Source of the DNA: Chryseobacterium gleum
GTDB taxonomy: Bacteria > Bacteroidota > Bacteroidia > Flavobacteriales_D > Crocinitomicaceae
Length of the DNA stretch: 64,000 nucleotides
Reading direction: 5' to 3'
Assembly: GCA_945897805.1 (NCBI GenBank)
Contig: CAMDFX010000001.1
Location: forward strand, 1 to 64,000
Below are positions 51,622 to 61,125 of the stretch, piece by piece. The position numbers and the translations under genes were made by a program. Numbering within the stretch: the first letter of the stretch is position 1; each line of letters begins with the position of its first letter. Below the pieces are notes generated by a model. The model was not told where the DNA came from. It made no database searches and worked only from the letters and a program-made list of their open reading frames with translations.

Positions 51622-54444
51622 TTACTGTTTCAATTCCATTTGCAAATATTGTGCAGTATAGGAACGTTTCATTGCCTTTTTGACCATGTTTTCTGGCGTT
51701 CCTGCAAATAAAATTTCTCCCCCACCTTTACCGCCTTCAGGACCAATATCAACTATGTAATCAGCTACTTTAACAATGTCTAAATTGTGTTCAATAACCA
51801 AAACTGTATTTCCTTCATCTACTAATCGTTGCAACACAATCAAGAGTAAACGAATATCTTCAAAATGCAATCCTGTGGATGGTTCGTCTAAAATATAAAT
51901 GGTGTTCCCAGTTCCTTTTTTGGCAAGTTCTGTGGACAATTTGATTCGTTGCGCTTCGCCACCAGAAAGGGTAGTGGACGCTTGACCCAGTTTTACATAA
52001 CCCAATCCAACAGAAACCATGGTGTCTAGGACGCGGAAAATTTTAGGAATTTTTTCAAAGAAAATAGCTGCATCATCGATGTTCATTTCAAGTACATCGC
52101 TGATTGATTTCCCTTTGTAACGAACTTCCAATGTTTCACGATTATAACGTTTTCCTTGACAGCCGTCACAATCCACGTAAACATCTGGTAGAAAGTTCAT
52201 TTCAATCACTTTTACGCCACCGCCACCGCAAGTTTCACATCTTCCTCCGGCCACATTGAACGAAAATCTTCCAGGTTTATAACCGCGAATTTGCGCTTCA
52301 GGCATACTCGCATATAAACTTCTAATTTCAGTGAAAACATTCGTGTAAGTAGCTGGATTTGAACGAGGTGTTCTTCCAATCGGACTTTGGTCAATTTCAA
52401 TCACTTTATCTAATAATTCCAAGCCATTAAAATTTTTGTATGGCATGGGTTTTTTAACACCATTGTAAATATGCGCATTCAAAATGGGATACAAAGTGTG
52501 GTTGATTAAAGTTGATTTTCCACTTCCTGAAACGCCTGTGATGCAGGTAAAAGTTCCCAAGGGAATGTGTAAATCAACATTTTGTAAATTGTGACCAGAA
52601 GCACCTATTAAGCTGATTTTGTTTCCATTGCCTTTTCGTCTCTTTTTCGGAATTTCAATTTTCATTTCACCCCGCAAGTATTTAGTCGTGAATGAATCTT
52701 TGGAATGTAAATCACCAAAAGGCGCTGCATTGATAATTTGACCGCCATGAATTCCAGCTCCAGGGCCAATATCAACCACAAAATCAGCGGCTTCAATCAT
52801 TTCTTTGTCGTGTTCAACAACAATGACTGAATTTCCAGTATCACGCAATTTTTTGAGTGAATTGATCAATCGCGTATTGTCTTTTTGATGTAATCCAATA
52901 CTTGGTTCATCCAAAACATACAGCACGTTCATCAGCTCTGAACCGATTTGAGTTGCCAAACGAATACGCTGTGCTTCGCCACCAGAAAGTGTTTTGGCTG
53001 AACGATTTAATGATAAATAATCCAATCCAACTTCTAAAATAAAGTTCAATCGATCTTTGATTTCTTTGATAATTTCAGTTCCAATTTTCAGTTCCGAAGG
53101 AGATAAATTTTGTTCCAAAGTATTAAACCAGATTTTCAATTCACCAATATCTGATTGAGCTAATTCACCAATATTTTTGCCGTTAATTTTGAAAAAATGC
53201 GCTTCTTTTTTGATTCTCGTTCCTTGGCAAGTTGGACAAATAACGCGATTCATGAAGCTTTGCGCCCAACGTTGAATTGCGGCTGAACTTTCGTCAGAAT
53301 GGCGCGTCAAAAAGTTTACAATCCCTTCAAAAATAATTGATTTATTTTTAGGAGAACGCTCCATTCCTTCATTTCCATTCAACAAAATATGCAACAAATC
53401 TTCCGGAATTTCTTCCAAAGGCGTGTTGATCGAATATCCTTCTTGAATCAAGAACGTATCAATTTTTTCAAAAATCCAGGTTTTTTTATATTCCCCCAAA
53501 GGAGCCAAACCGCCTTTTTTGATGGATAATTTGAAATTAGGAATAATTTTTTCAAGATCGACTTCTGAAATTTCTCCCAATCCGTTGCAAGTTTGGCAAG
53601 CGCCATAAGGGGAGTTGAATGAAAATAAGCTCGGCTCAGGTTCTGGATAACTGATTCCAGAAGTTGGACACATTAAAGCACGACTAAAATGACGCACTTG
53701 ATTGCTTTCAAAATCCATCACCATCATGGCTTTTGAGCCTTGTTTCATCGCGGTGATTACAGAATCATAAATGCGTTTTCTATCCGAACTATCAATGATT
53801 AGCCTATCGATGACAATTTCGATATCATGCACTTTATATCGATCCACGCGCATTCCGCTTTCGATGTCTTTGATTTCGCCATCTATACGAACTTTGGAAA
53901 ATCCCATTTTACGGATTTGTTCAAATAATTCGCGGTAATGTCCTTTTCTCCCTTTTATTTTTGGGGAAAGAATGACTACTTTTTTCCCTTGGTAATTTTC
54001 GATTATAAGGTCAACAATTTGATCGTCAGAATATTTGACCATTGCTTCGCCAGTTTCATAAGAATAGGCGGTACCAACTCTTGCGAAGAAAAGTCTTAGA
54101 AAATCATAAATTTCTGTAATTGTTCCAACTGTTGAACGCGGCGAACGAGAAACAGTTTTTTGTTCAATCGAAATAACAGGACTTAAGCCATCAATTTTAT
54201 CCACATCAGGACGTTCTAGTCCTCCTAAAAATTGTCGTGCATAGGAGGAAAAAGTTTCAATGTAACGCCTTTGACCTTCCGCAAAAATAGTATCAAAAGC
54301 CAGTGAGGACTTTCCGGAGCCAGAAAGACCAGTAAAAACGACTAATTTGTTGCGCGGAATTTTTAAATCTATGTTTTTGAGATTGTGTTCTCTAGCACCG
54401 TAAACCTCTATGTATTTTTGTTCGTCTTCTACTTCTTCTTTCAT
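51622..54444 (-). CDS. uvrA: Excinuclease ABC subunit A
   Basis: Damage-sensing ATPase of nucleotide excision repair, 940 residues. Two ABC modules are complete: Walker [15 protein letters not shown] and [14 protein letters not shown], two LSGGEAQRI signatures, two [11 protein letters not shown] or [11 protein letters not shown] Walker B blocks. Zinc fingers [21 protein letters not shown]-type, CPTCQGTR and CETCGGGG...CDGCQG are present. The start overlaps the stop of the lytic transglycosylase by four bases (ATGA). Confidence 0.98.
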   Translation of the reverse strand: MKEEVEDEQKYIEVYGAREHNLKNIDLKIPRNKLVVFTGLSGSGKSSLAFDTIFAEGQRRYIETFSSYARQFLGGLERPDVDKIDGLSPVISIEQKTVSRSPRSTVGTITEIYDFLRLFFARVGTAYSYETGEAMVKYSDDQIVDLIIENYQGKKVVILSPKIKGRKGHYRELFEQIRKMGFSKVRIDGEIKDIESGMRVDRYKVHDIEIVIDRLIIDSSDRKRIYDSVITAMKQGSKAMMVMDFESNQVRHFSRALMCPTSGISYPEPEPSLFSFNSPYGACQTCNGLGEISEVDLEKIIPNFKLSIKKGGLAPLGEYKKTWIFEKIDTFLIQEGYSINTPLEEIPEDLLHILLNGNEGMERSPKNKSIIFEGIVNFLTRHSDESSAAIQRWAQSFMNRVICPTCQGTRIKKEAHFFKINGKNIGELAQSDIGELKIWFNTLEQNLSPSELKIGTEIIKEIKDRLNFILEVGLDYLSLNRSAKTLSGGEAQRIRLATQIGSELMNVLYVLDEPSIGLHQKDNTRLINSLKKLRDTGNSVIVVEHDKEMIEAADFVVDIGPGAGIHGGQIINAAPFGDLHSKDSFTTKYLRGEMKIEIPKKRRKGNGNKISLIGASGHNLQNVDLHIPLGTFTCITGVSGSGKSTLINHTLYPILNAHIYNGVKKPMPYKNFNGLELLDKVIEIDQSPIGRTPRSNPATYTNVFTEIRSLYASMPEAQIRGYKPGRFSFNVAGGRCETCGGGGVKVIEMNFLPDVYVDCDGCQGKRYNRETLEVRYKGKSISDVLEMNIDDAAIFFEKIPKIFRVLDTMVSVGLGYVKLGQASTTLSGGEAQRIKLSTELAKKGTGNTIYILDEPSTGLHFEDIRLLLIVLQRLVDEGNTVLVIEHNLDIVKVADYIVDIGPEGGKGGGEILFAGTPENMVKKAMKRSYTAQYLQMELKQ

Positions 54445-55364
54445 TTGAGATATTGCTTGTACGGTTTCAAGTTTTCACTTTCCGTGGGCAAAAGTAATTG
54501 ATAAGTTTTGTTTTTGATTGTTAATTTATTTCCTTTTAACCAAGGATTTAATTTAGTCAAAATCTTAAAATTGATACCTTTTTCCAGCGCCCATTTGGCT
54601 AAGTTCGGAATACTTTGTTTAACAATAACACGCTTTGTTTTAAAAGGTTCATATAATTTTAATTTATCGGTATTGAAGCCATAAGCTTTGGGGTTTTCAA
54701 AGATTAATTTGACTGCTAAAATTCGAAAAACGTATCTTGAAGTTTCGCTATTTTGGTCTGTATCGAAATAGTGATCAGTGCCTTGCCAACGCATATCTTG
54801 TCGCACACCGCCGATTCCACGGTTGTATGCTGCAGATGCAAGCAACCAATCTTTCAAGGTGTCTTGCGCGTTTCGAAGGTAAGCACAAGCTGCTCTCGTA
54901 CTTTTTTCGACGTGCAATCTTTCGTCGATTTCGTCGGATATTTCCAAATCATATTCTTTGGCTGTGTACGGCATAAATTGCCAAAAGCCTTGCGCACCAA
55001 CGGGGCTTGTAGCTTGCACTAAACCGCTTTCGATTACCGCTAAATATTTGAAATCATCAGGAATTTTCTCTTCTTTCAAAATACGTTCTATCATAGGAAA
55101 CCAGCGATTTGCACGTTTTAATATTTGTGCAGTAGCACTTTGATAATATGCGTTTGTTAGCACTTCACGGTCTAATCTCTCAATGATGTCTTCGTCGCGC
55201 AAAATAATATTTTCGCCTGCAAAATTCATTGATTCTGGCAAATTTGGAATTGTAGTGAAGCCAATTTGTGTATTTTGTACGTTTTTTACCTTAGGGGATT
55301 TTTCCTGTTGATTGGAGCAACTTGACACAATCAATATTATGAAAATCAGTGATTTAAAATTCAT
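54441..55364 (-). CDS. Membrane-bound lytic murein transglycosylase, SLT (MltD-like), lipoprotein
   Basis: Cleaves peptidoglycan glycan strands to 1,6-anhydroMurNAc. A lipobox (IILIVSSC, Cys16) anchors it. The SLT domain (about 95-235) has the catalytic Glu in LAVIESGLVQATSPVGAQGFW and the partner AAYNRGIGGVRQ. The C-terminus (IKNKTYQLLLPTE) looks like a single LysM-type segment. Co-translated with uvrA (ATGA); 26 nt after the WecA/TagO-like gene. Confidence 0.92.
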   Translation of the reverse strand: MNFKSLIFIILIVSSCSNQQEKSPKVKNVQNTQIGFTTIPNLPESMNFAGENIILRDEDIIERLDREVLTNAYYQSATAQILKRANRWFPMIERILKEEKIPDDFKYLAVIESGLVQATSPVGAQGFWQFMPYTAKEYDLEISDEIDERLHVEKSTRAACAYLRNAQDTLKDWLLASAAYNRGIGGVRQDMRWQGTDHYFDTDQNSETSRYVFRILAVKLIFENPKAYGFNTDKLKLYEPFKTKRVIVKQSIPNLAKWALEKGINFKILTKLNPWLKGNKLTIKNKTYQLLLPTESENLKPYKQYLK

Positions 55365-55390
55365 GAATACAATGAAATAAAAGTGATTGA

Positions 55391-56464
55391 TTACTTAATT
55401 TTATGGGCATATTTTTGCGTTAACCTAAAAAGAATCGCAAAAACAAGCACAAAATACAAAGCAAAAAATCCAAGTACCCAGTATATTTTTAAGATGATTA
55501 AATATACCATTATTGAGCTAAGAACGACAGAAATTACAGATATAATAACAAAAACATACCAAACTTTGATGTCATTCAACCCTGCATAAACCAAATGGTG
55601 CGTGGTATGGTCTTTTCCCCCAATCATCGGCGATTTTCCTTTTCTCAATCTGTTAATTACTACAGTTAAAGTATCTACAGCTGAAGGAGTAAATGCCACT
55701 AGGCAAATTAACAAGCCTGTCCAAGATGGACTTTCAATACTTTCACCAGCATCCCAAAGATTGTGAATGGCAAAAAAGGAAACAAAGAGAGCGATAAATT
55801 GACTTCCTGCATCACCCATGAAAAGTTTACTTGGATTGATATTTAATTTCAAAAAACCAAACATTGCGCCAATCTGAGAAACTAATAATATGGACCAGAT
55901 ATTTCGATTTACTTCAAATACTAGATAGGAAGAAGTCAAACAAGCAGCTAAGATGAATACAACAACAGTTCCCGCTATCCCGTCCATGTTGTCCAACATA
56001 TTGAGCGAATTCATGACTGCAATGACCCATAAAACAGTTATAAATGCGTCAATCCAAAAGTTGTGCGTTAGATTAATCATTGAATCTGTGAAAACGAAAA
56101 TTACTCCACAACTAATTTGAACAGCCAATTTAATTAATGGCTTGGTATTGTATGCATCATCAGCTAATCCCATTAGAAAAGCCATTGAGCCAGCAGTAAA
56201 TAATCCTATGAATTGTTTGTTCTGAAAAATACTTTGGTCCTCGCTGAAAACAATGCTATAGCCGATAGCCGAAAAAAGAAATACAACAAAAAAACTTATC
56301 CCGCCAAGAGAAGGTTTTGATTGATTGCTCCATCTTACTACTACGTCGTTCTTATTCCTAATACCTAGGGTTTCAGAAAAACGCAATAAAAATATGTTGA
56401 TTATATAGGAAACTATAACACCAGCAACAAAAAATGCAATCAATAAAACTATTTTTTCAATCAA
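55391..56464 (-). CDS. MraY/WecA/TagO-family undecaprenyl-phosphate sugar-1-phosphate transferase
   Basis: Starts a polymer by moving a HexNAc-1-phosphate onto undecaprenyl phosphate. The 357-residue protein has ten to eleven helices and the family's acidic and His motifs: GLADDAYN, NMLDNMDGIAG, FMGDAGSQF and GGKDHTTHHL. The last groups it with WecA/TagO and not MraY. It lies 94 nt behind wzc, completing an exopolysaccharide unit. Confidence 0.93.
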   Translation of the reverse strand: MIEKIVLLIAFFVAGVIVSYIINIFLLRFSETLGIRNKNDVVVRWSNQSKPSLGGISFFVVFLFSAIGYSIVFSEDQSIFQNKQFIGLFTAGSMAFLMGLADDAYNTKPLIKLAVQISCGVIFVFTDSMINLTHNFWIDAFITVLWVIAVMNSLNMLDNMDGIAGTVVVFILAACLTSSYLVFEVNRNIWSILLVSQIGAMFGFLKLNINPSKLFMGDAGSQFIALFVSFFAIHNLWDAGESIESPSWTGLLICLVAFTPSAVDTLTVVINRLRKGKSPMIGGKDHTTHHLVYAGLNDIKVWYVFVIISVISVVLSSIMVYLIILKIYWVLGFFALYFVLVFAILFRLTQKYAHKIK

Positions 56465-56558
56465 AACGCGAAAATAAAAATTTGGGGCAAAGTTAGAAAA
56501 AAGTTAGACTAAGTGATTGAATTTCTATACAACTAAACATATTTAATGAAAGGATATT

Positions 56559-58946
56559 TTAGTAAACGCTTTTCTTTTTTCTGCTTTTGCGCTTTTTTCC
56601 ACTATCATCATCTTCATAATATCCTTGTCCATATCCATATCCATAACCATATCCATAACCATATCCATACTTTCTATTACTTGAATCTACACCATTCAGA
56701 ATAACATTCAAAGATTTTAATTGTTGTACTTCAAACAATTCAATTACACGTTCTGCGAAGATTCTTTTTGAATAGTTTGCTTTGAAAATATAAATAGGAA
56801 TGTCAGCATTGGCTAAAACAGGAATTCCGTCAGATACCAGTCCCACAGGAGGGTTGTCGATGATGACACAATCATATCTAGATTTTAACTCCTCTAAAAT
56901 GTTTTTGAAAGAGTCACTTAATATTAATTCTGATGGATTTGGTGGTACTTCGCCAGCTGTTATAAAATCTAGATTCTTTACTTCAGAATGCTGAATACAC
57001 TCTTCAAGAGTAGAATGGAGGATAATCAAATTGCTCATCCCATTGTCGTTTTTGACGTTAAAAGCTAAATGTACTTTTGGTTTACGCATGTCCAAATCGA
57101 CAATGATGGTTTTTTTGCCAGATAAAGCTATAATTCCAGCAAGGTTCAGTGCCACAAATGTTTTTCCTTCTCCAGAAACGGAAGATGAGATTGCGATTAC
57201 CTTGGCATTTTCGTTCACGAAACTCAAATTTGAACGAATACTTCTCATTGCTTCTGCCATTCTGGATTTAGAAGATTCATTGACCACAATTTGAGAAAAT
57301 TCCATTTTTCCCTTGACTGTTGGAACTCCACCTAAGAAACTAATATTATCTGGCAGGAGTTTTTTCAAGTCCTCCATGCTGTTGATTTCGTTATAAGTTA
57401 AATACCTGTAGATTATTAAACCAAGACCAATTAATAATCCAAATAAGAAAAATGAAATGTAAATAATTTTTCTGTTTGGACTTACAGGTATTACAGGAAC
57501 AAATGGTTTACTTAAAACACGGCTAGTTGGCGCATAACCTGCGTTTGAAATAGCATACTGCGCTTTTTTTTCAGTGAGTAATGAGTAATATTTTTCGTTT
57601 AATTCTTGCATAGATTTTAAACGGCTAAATTCCATTTTTTTTGAAGGCAGTTGGAAATATTCACCACTTATTAAATCAATTCTTAATTGCAGAATTTTTA
57701 TATTGTCAGCTAATCTTTCTTGAATCACTGACATACTTCTTTTAATAGAATAAATTTTATTTTCAATCCTTTCATTGATATTTTTTATTTCAGGATTTTC
57801 AGGTTTTAATTTGAAAAGTAAATCTTCTTTTTTTTCCAAAATTTGATGTAAATCCTCAATTTGATTTGAAAGAGCATTTTCGTAGCTTTTACCAAGCATT
57901 TCTGGTAAAATCTTATAAATCTCTAATCTATTGGGTTCAGCTTTTAACTTAGATGAAACCAATCTCAGAGTAGCAAGTTCATCCTTTGTAATATTTAATT
58001 CATCAGTATATTTATCTAAATCTCCATTTAATTTTGCTCCTGCCATATCAGGATCAGGTAAATTTGAATTTCTTTGAAAATTTGCTAAACTATCTTTGGA
58101 TAATTTCAATTCCACTGACAAAGAATCAAGTTGTGATTCAATAAAAAATAAAATATTGTCTGAACTTTGCTTTTTAAGATTTTCATCATATTCAAAAAAC
58201 GCTTCGGTAACAGCCCTAACTATATCATGGCACAACACAGGATTATAGGCTTGATAACTGATTTGAATAGTTTTAGCTTCTACATTTATAGGGTTGATGA
58301 TTAAACCAGTCAATAATCTTTCTACTAAACTTCCCTTTTCATTAAAAGTAAAGTAGAGTTTGTTTGCATCACTTGCAATTTTAAATTCTTCTATATTGGA
58401 GGCTTTAATGACCACATTAAAATGCTTATTTTTAATGTTTTTATGTAAATCACCTATAGATGAATATTTAATTCCATTTAAACTATAAGATAAATTTACT
58501 TTTCCATTTTCGAATTTTACATAAATGGGCACATTACATAAAGTTGAATCATTTAAAGCATAAGGTTGAACATTAAAAGTGCTCATTAAATATAGTTCTT
58601 CAGTTAAGATTTTACCTTTTGAAAACAAACTGACATTCATATTTAATTTATCAATTGCTTTTTCAAAAAGTAATTGAGATTTCAAGAGTTCTATTTCTGA
58701 AGAAACATTGTTTTTAGTGTTTATGTTTTCTACGTTTATTATCTGTCGGGCTTGGTCGGTATTTTCAATTTGAATCAAAGAACTTGATTCAAAAATAGCT
58801 TTGGTATATCTCAAAAACAGATATGCAAAACAGGTAAAAATAAAAACAAAAAACAGTGGCCAATACCAATATCTTTTAACTACAGAATTTAGAATATAGG
58901 GGTTATATTCCTTATTTATAATAACTTTTTTTGAATTAGTCGCCAC
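56559..58946 (-). CDS. Wzc-type polysaccharide co-polymerase / tyrosine autokinase
   Basis: A 795-residue inner-membrane protein. Wzz domain with helices near 28-49 and 490-513 bracketing a long coiled-coil periplasmic part, then a BY-kinase: Walker A SSVSGEGKTFVALNLAG, Walker A' TIIVDLDMRKPK and Walker B CVIIDNPPVGLVSDG. The tail is an unusual block of seven Tyr-Gly pairs, then QGYYEDDD and a basic end, i.e. the Tyr cluster that is autophosphorylated. Five bases behind the Wza gene. Confidence 0.95.
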   Translation of the reverse strand: MATNSKKVIINKEYNPYILNSVVKRYWYWPLFFVFIFTCFAYLFLRYTKAIFESSSLIQIENTDQARQIINVENINTKNNVSSEIELLKSQLLFEKAIDKLNMNVSLFSKGKILTEELYLMSTFNVQPYALNDSTLCNVPIYVKFENGKVNLSYSLNGIKYSSIGDLHKNIKNKHFNVVIKASNIEEFKIASDANKLYFTFNEKGSLVERLLTGLIINPINVEAKTIQISYQAYNPVLCHDIVRAVTEAFFEYDENLKKQSSDNILFFIESQLDSLSVELKLSKDSLANFQRNSNLPDPDMAGAKLNGDLDKYTDELNITKDELATLRLVSSKLKAEPNRLEIYKILPEMLGKSYENALSNQIEDLHQILEKKEDLLFKLKPENPEIKNINERIENKIYSIKRSMSVIQERLADNIKILQLRIDLISGEYFQLPSKKMEFSRLKSMQELNEKYYSLLTEKKAQYAISNAGYAPTSRVLSKPFVPVIPVSPNRKIIYISFFLFGLLIGLGLIIYRYLTYNEINSMEDLKKLLPDNISFLGGVPTVKGKMEFSQIVVNESSKSRMAEAMRSIRSNLSFVNENAKVIAISSSVSGEGKTFVALNLAGIIALSGKKTIIVDLDMRKPKVHLAFNVKNDNGMSNLIILHSTLEECIQHSEVKNLDFITAGEVPPNPSELILSDSFKNILEELKSRYDCVIIDNPPVGLVSDGIPVLANADIPIYIFKANYSKRIFAERVIELFEVQQLKSLNVILNGVDSSNRKYGYGYGYGYGYGYGQGYYEDDDSGKKRKSRKKKSVY
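56629..56670 (-). repeat. Hexanucleotide repeat encoding the Tyr-Gly tail of Wzc
   Basis: On plus the motif is CCATAT / CCATAA, about seven units, read on minus as TATGG(A/T) codons for Tyr-Gly. Perfect reading-frame repeats of this kind can gain or lose whole units. Confidence 0.8.
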
Positions 58947-58950
58947 GGTT

Positions 58951-59781
58951 TTACTTTAGATTATTAACAATTGAGAAAATAAGCAATACACCTGACAAGA
59001 CCCCAAGAATTGGGGCACTTTGTTTAAGAAGCTCTGCCGCAATGTTTGGATTAGGCTCCACGTAAATATAATCATTTGCCTGCACATATAAATCTGCATA
59101 TATCAATCCATTTATTGAAGATAAATCAATGGGATAAATTACTCTTTTCCCATCGAGATATCTTATTAACTTGATATCTTTTGTTTTTCCCCTTGATGAA
59201 ATTCCACCCGCATCGGCAATAATTTCCATTATTGTAGTATTGTTATTTTTTAAGTAAATTACTTTTGCTTGGCCTCCTTCACCTGGGAAGACAATTACTC
59301 TTTTATTCGTTACTTTCAACTGAACAAAAGGATCGAGGTAGTGTTTTGAAAACAATTTTTTCAACGAATCTTCAGCTTGCTTTATGGTTAATCCTAAAAT
59401 AGTAACTTCACCAACTACAGGCAGCATAGTTTTCCCATCCGTTCTAATCAAATATTCATTTTGATTTCCACCACCTCCAGAACCTGCTTGACCGGTTCCA
59501 GTCAATCCTTCCAAAATATTTTTACCATCATTGGTGCTTAAGGTGAAAGTAAATTTATCATCTATAGACATTCTAAAGTCTTCTTTAAATAATAATGGAA
59601 CTGAATCTTTGTTGTACAGCTTGTAATATTTTTCTTGCACAGTCTTCAAAGAATCAGGTTTTGGTTCTGATTCCTTCGGTATTTTCAGCATTAAACTGCT
59701 ATTAATTCCGCAACTGCAAAAAATAAGGAGTAATAACCCGATTGAAAAGTATTTGTAATATTTAGAATTGATTTTTCTCAT
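58951..59781 (-). CDS. Wza-type polysaccharide export lipoprotein
   Basis: A 276-residue periplasmic/outer-membrane export protein with a lipobox (LLLLIFCSC, Cys24), a Poly_export domain (about 65-145, with YLIRTDGKTMLPVVGEV) and one SLBB-like domain (about 150-235, VFPGEGGQAKVIYLKNNNTT). A C-terminal hydrophobic stretch (ILGVLSGVLLIFSIVNN) resembles the membrane-spanning end of Wza. It pairs with Wzc and overlaps the upstream glycosyltransferase by four bases. Confidence 0.93.
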   Translation of the reverse strand: MRKINSKYYKYFSIGLLLLIFCSCGINSSLMLKIPKESEPKPDSLKTVQEKYYKLYNKDSVPLLFKEDFRMSIDDKFTFTLSTNDGKNILEGLTGTGQAGSGGGGNQNEYLIRTDGKTMLPVVGEVTILGLTIKQAEDSLKKLFSKHYLDPFVQLKVTNKRVIVFPGEGGQAKVIYLKNNNTTIMEIIADAGGISSRGKTKDIKLIRYLDGKRVIYPIDLSSINGLIYADLYVQANDYIYVEPNPNIAAELLKQSAPILGVLSGVLLIFSIVNNLK

Positions 59782-60944
59782 TGTTTATAAAGTAATTCTC
59801 TGTAATATTTACCCATGTCCATAGCCAAACGCATGTAATGGAATTTATCTCTTACGAAGTTCCATCCATTTTGTGACATTTTTTTGCGAATTTCTTCATT
59901 TTCTATCAATAATGCCAACTTTTCAGTGAATTTTGTCAGGTCACCTTTTGGAATTACAAAGCCTGTAACACCCTCACTAACAATGTCTTTTACTCCTCCA
60001 ACATCGGTTGAAATGACTGGCAAATTACTTGCCTGACCTTCAATTAAACTTACAGGTGTTCCTTCATTATCGGATGTTAAGCACATAATATCCATTCCAG
60101 CATTGAATGATGCAATGTCTTTAATCCAAGATGTCATGACCACTTTTTCACCGTATTTGTCATTGATTTCTTTTGATCTTGATTCGATTTCGTTTTTCAA
60201 TTCGCCGTCCCCAACAATGAAAAATTTTACCTTTTCAATTCCTTTTTCTAAAATTGACTCTACTAACTTAATAAAAAATGCGTGATTTTTAATAGGCGCC
60301 AATCTTCCAACTATCGCAACTGCGACTTCATCTTCTTTCAAATCATATTTTTTCCGAACGGCAATTCGGTTTTCTTCGATATTCAATCTGAACTTTTCTA
60401 AATCAAAACCCAAAGGAATTACTTTGATTTTATTTGCAGGACAAATTTTATGCACTTGGCTCAACTCTACTTTTTGTAATTCACTTATTGCAATAATTCC
60501 AGTCGATTTTCGCGCTAATCTTTTTTCAATAGCTTTAAAAACAGTTGTTTTAAGTGGATTAAAATAGGAATGAAATACATGTCCATGAAAGGTGTGAACT
60601 ACCACGGGAACTTTACAAGCAAACGCAGCTCTTCGTCCCAGCGCGCCTGCTTTTGAAGCATGTGTATGTACAATGTCTGGTTGAAATTCCCTAATTATTT
60701 CCTTGATTTTTTTATAAGCTTCTCTGTCAGATTTGAAGTTTGGAGCACGTTGCATCTCCTCCAAAATTTGTGGTTCAACACCATATTCATGAGGGATATG
60801 CAATGAATCTGCTTCACCTTCTTCGGGCAAACCTCCAATCAATAAAGTTTCAAATTCCCCATCTAAAAAGCGAGTTAAAAAAGTAGCATTGTATGTAGGT
60901 CCACCAATGTTGAAGCGATTTATTATCCTCAATACTTTAATCAT
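59778..60944 (-). CDS. GT4-family glycosyltransferase
   Basis: A 388-residue GT-B enzyme. The N-terminal NRFNIGGPTYNATFL loop, the HTHASKAGALGRRAAF segment and the C-terminal donor site SDNEGTPVSLIEGQASNLPVI (E-x7-E) mark it as GT4. Cytoplasmic, working on lipid-linked intermediates of the surface polysaccharide. First gene of the GT-wza-wzc run, with a TACTTTTG -7 box 30 positions upstream. The sugar donor is unknown. Confidence 0.93.
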   Translation of the reverse strand: MIKVLRIINRFNIGGPTYNATFLTRFLDGEFETLLIGGLPEEGEADSLHIPHEYGVEPQILEEMQRAPNFKSDREAYKKIKEIIREFQPDIVHTHASKAGALGRRAAFACKVPVVVHTFHGHVFHSYFNPLKTTVFKAIEKRLARKSTGIIAISELQKVELSQVHKICPANKIKVIPLGFDLEKFRLNIEENRIAVRKKYDLKEDEVAVAIVGRLAPIKNHAFFIKLVESILEKGIEKVKFFIVGDGELKNEIESRSKEINDKYGEKVVMTSWIKDIASFNAGMDIMCLTSDNEGTPVSLIEGQASNLPVISTDVGGVKDIVSEGVTGFVIPKGDLTKFTEKLALLIENEEIRKKMSQNGWNFVRDKFHYMRLAMDMGKYYRELLYKQ

Positions 60945-60973
60945 CCTTTCTGCTTGTCTGTGCTTTGAAGTTC

Positions 60974-60981
60974 CAAAAGTA
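60974..60981 (-). promoter_or_regulatory. -7 box of the exopolysaccharide operon
   Basis: TACTTTTG on minus, 30 positions before ATG 60944. Confidence 0.6.
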
Positions 60982-61125
60982 ATGTTTTGCTTTTGTTTTG
61001 GGATTGCTCAATAAAACTATTTATGAAATTATTATTTAATTGTCGGTGAAGAGTTGTTGATAAAGTTTCGTTAAATCAATCATTACATATCAGATTAATG
61101 TTCATTTTTATCAAAATTTTAAGCT

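Noticed and set aside
35507-60944. A new defence or secretion system
   Set aside because: All genes here fall into known envelope, cofactor or repair families; no nuclease, NTPase-effector pair or toxin-antitoxin pair was seen.
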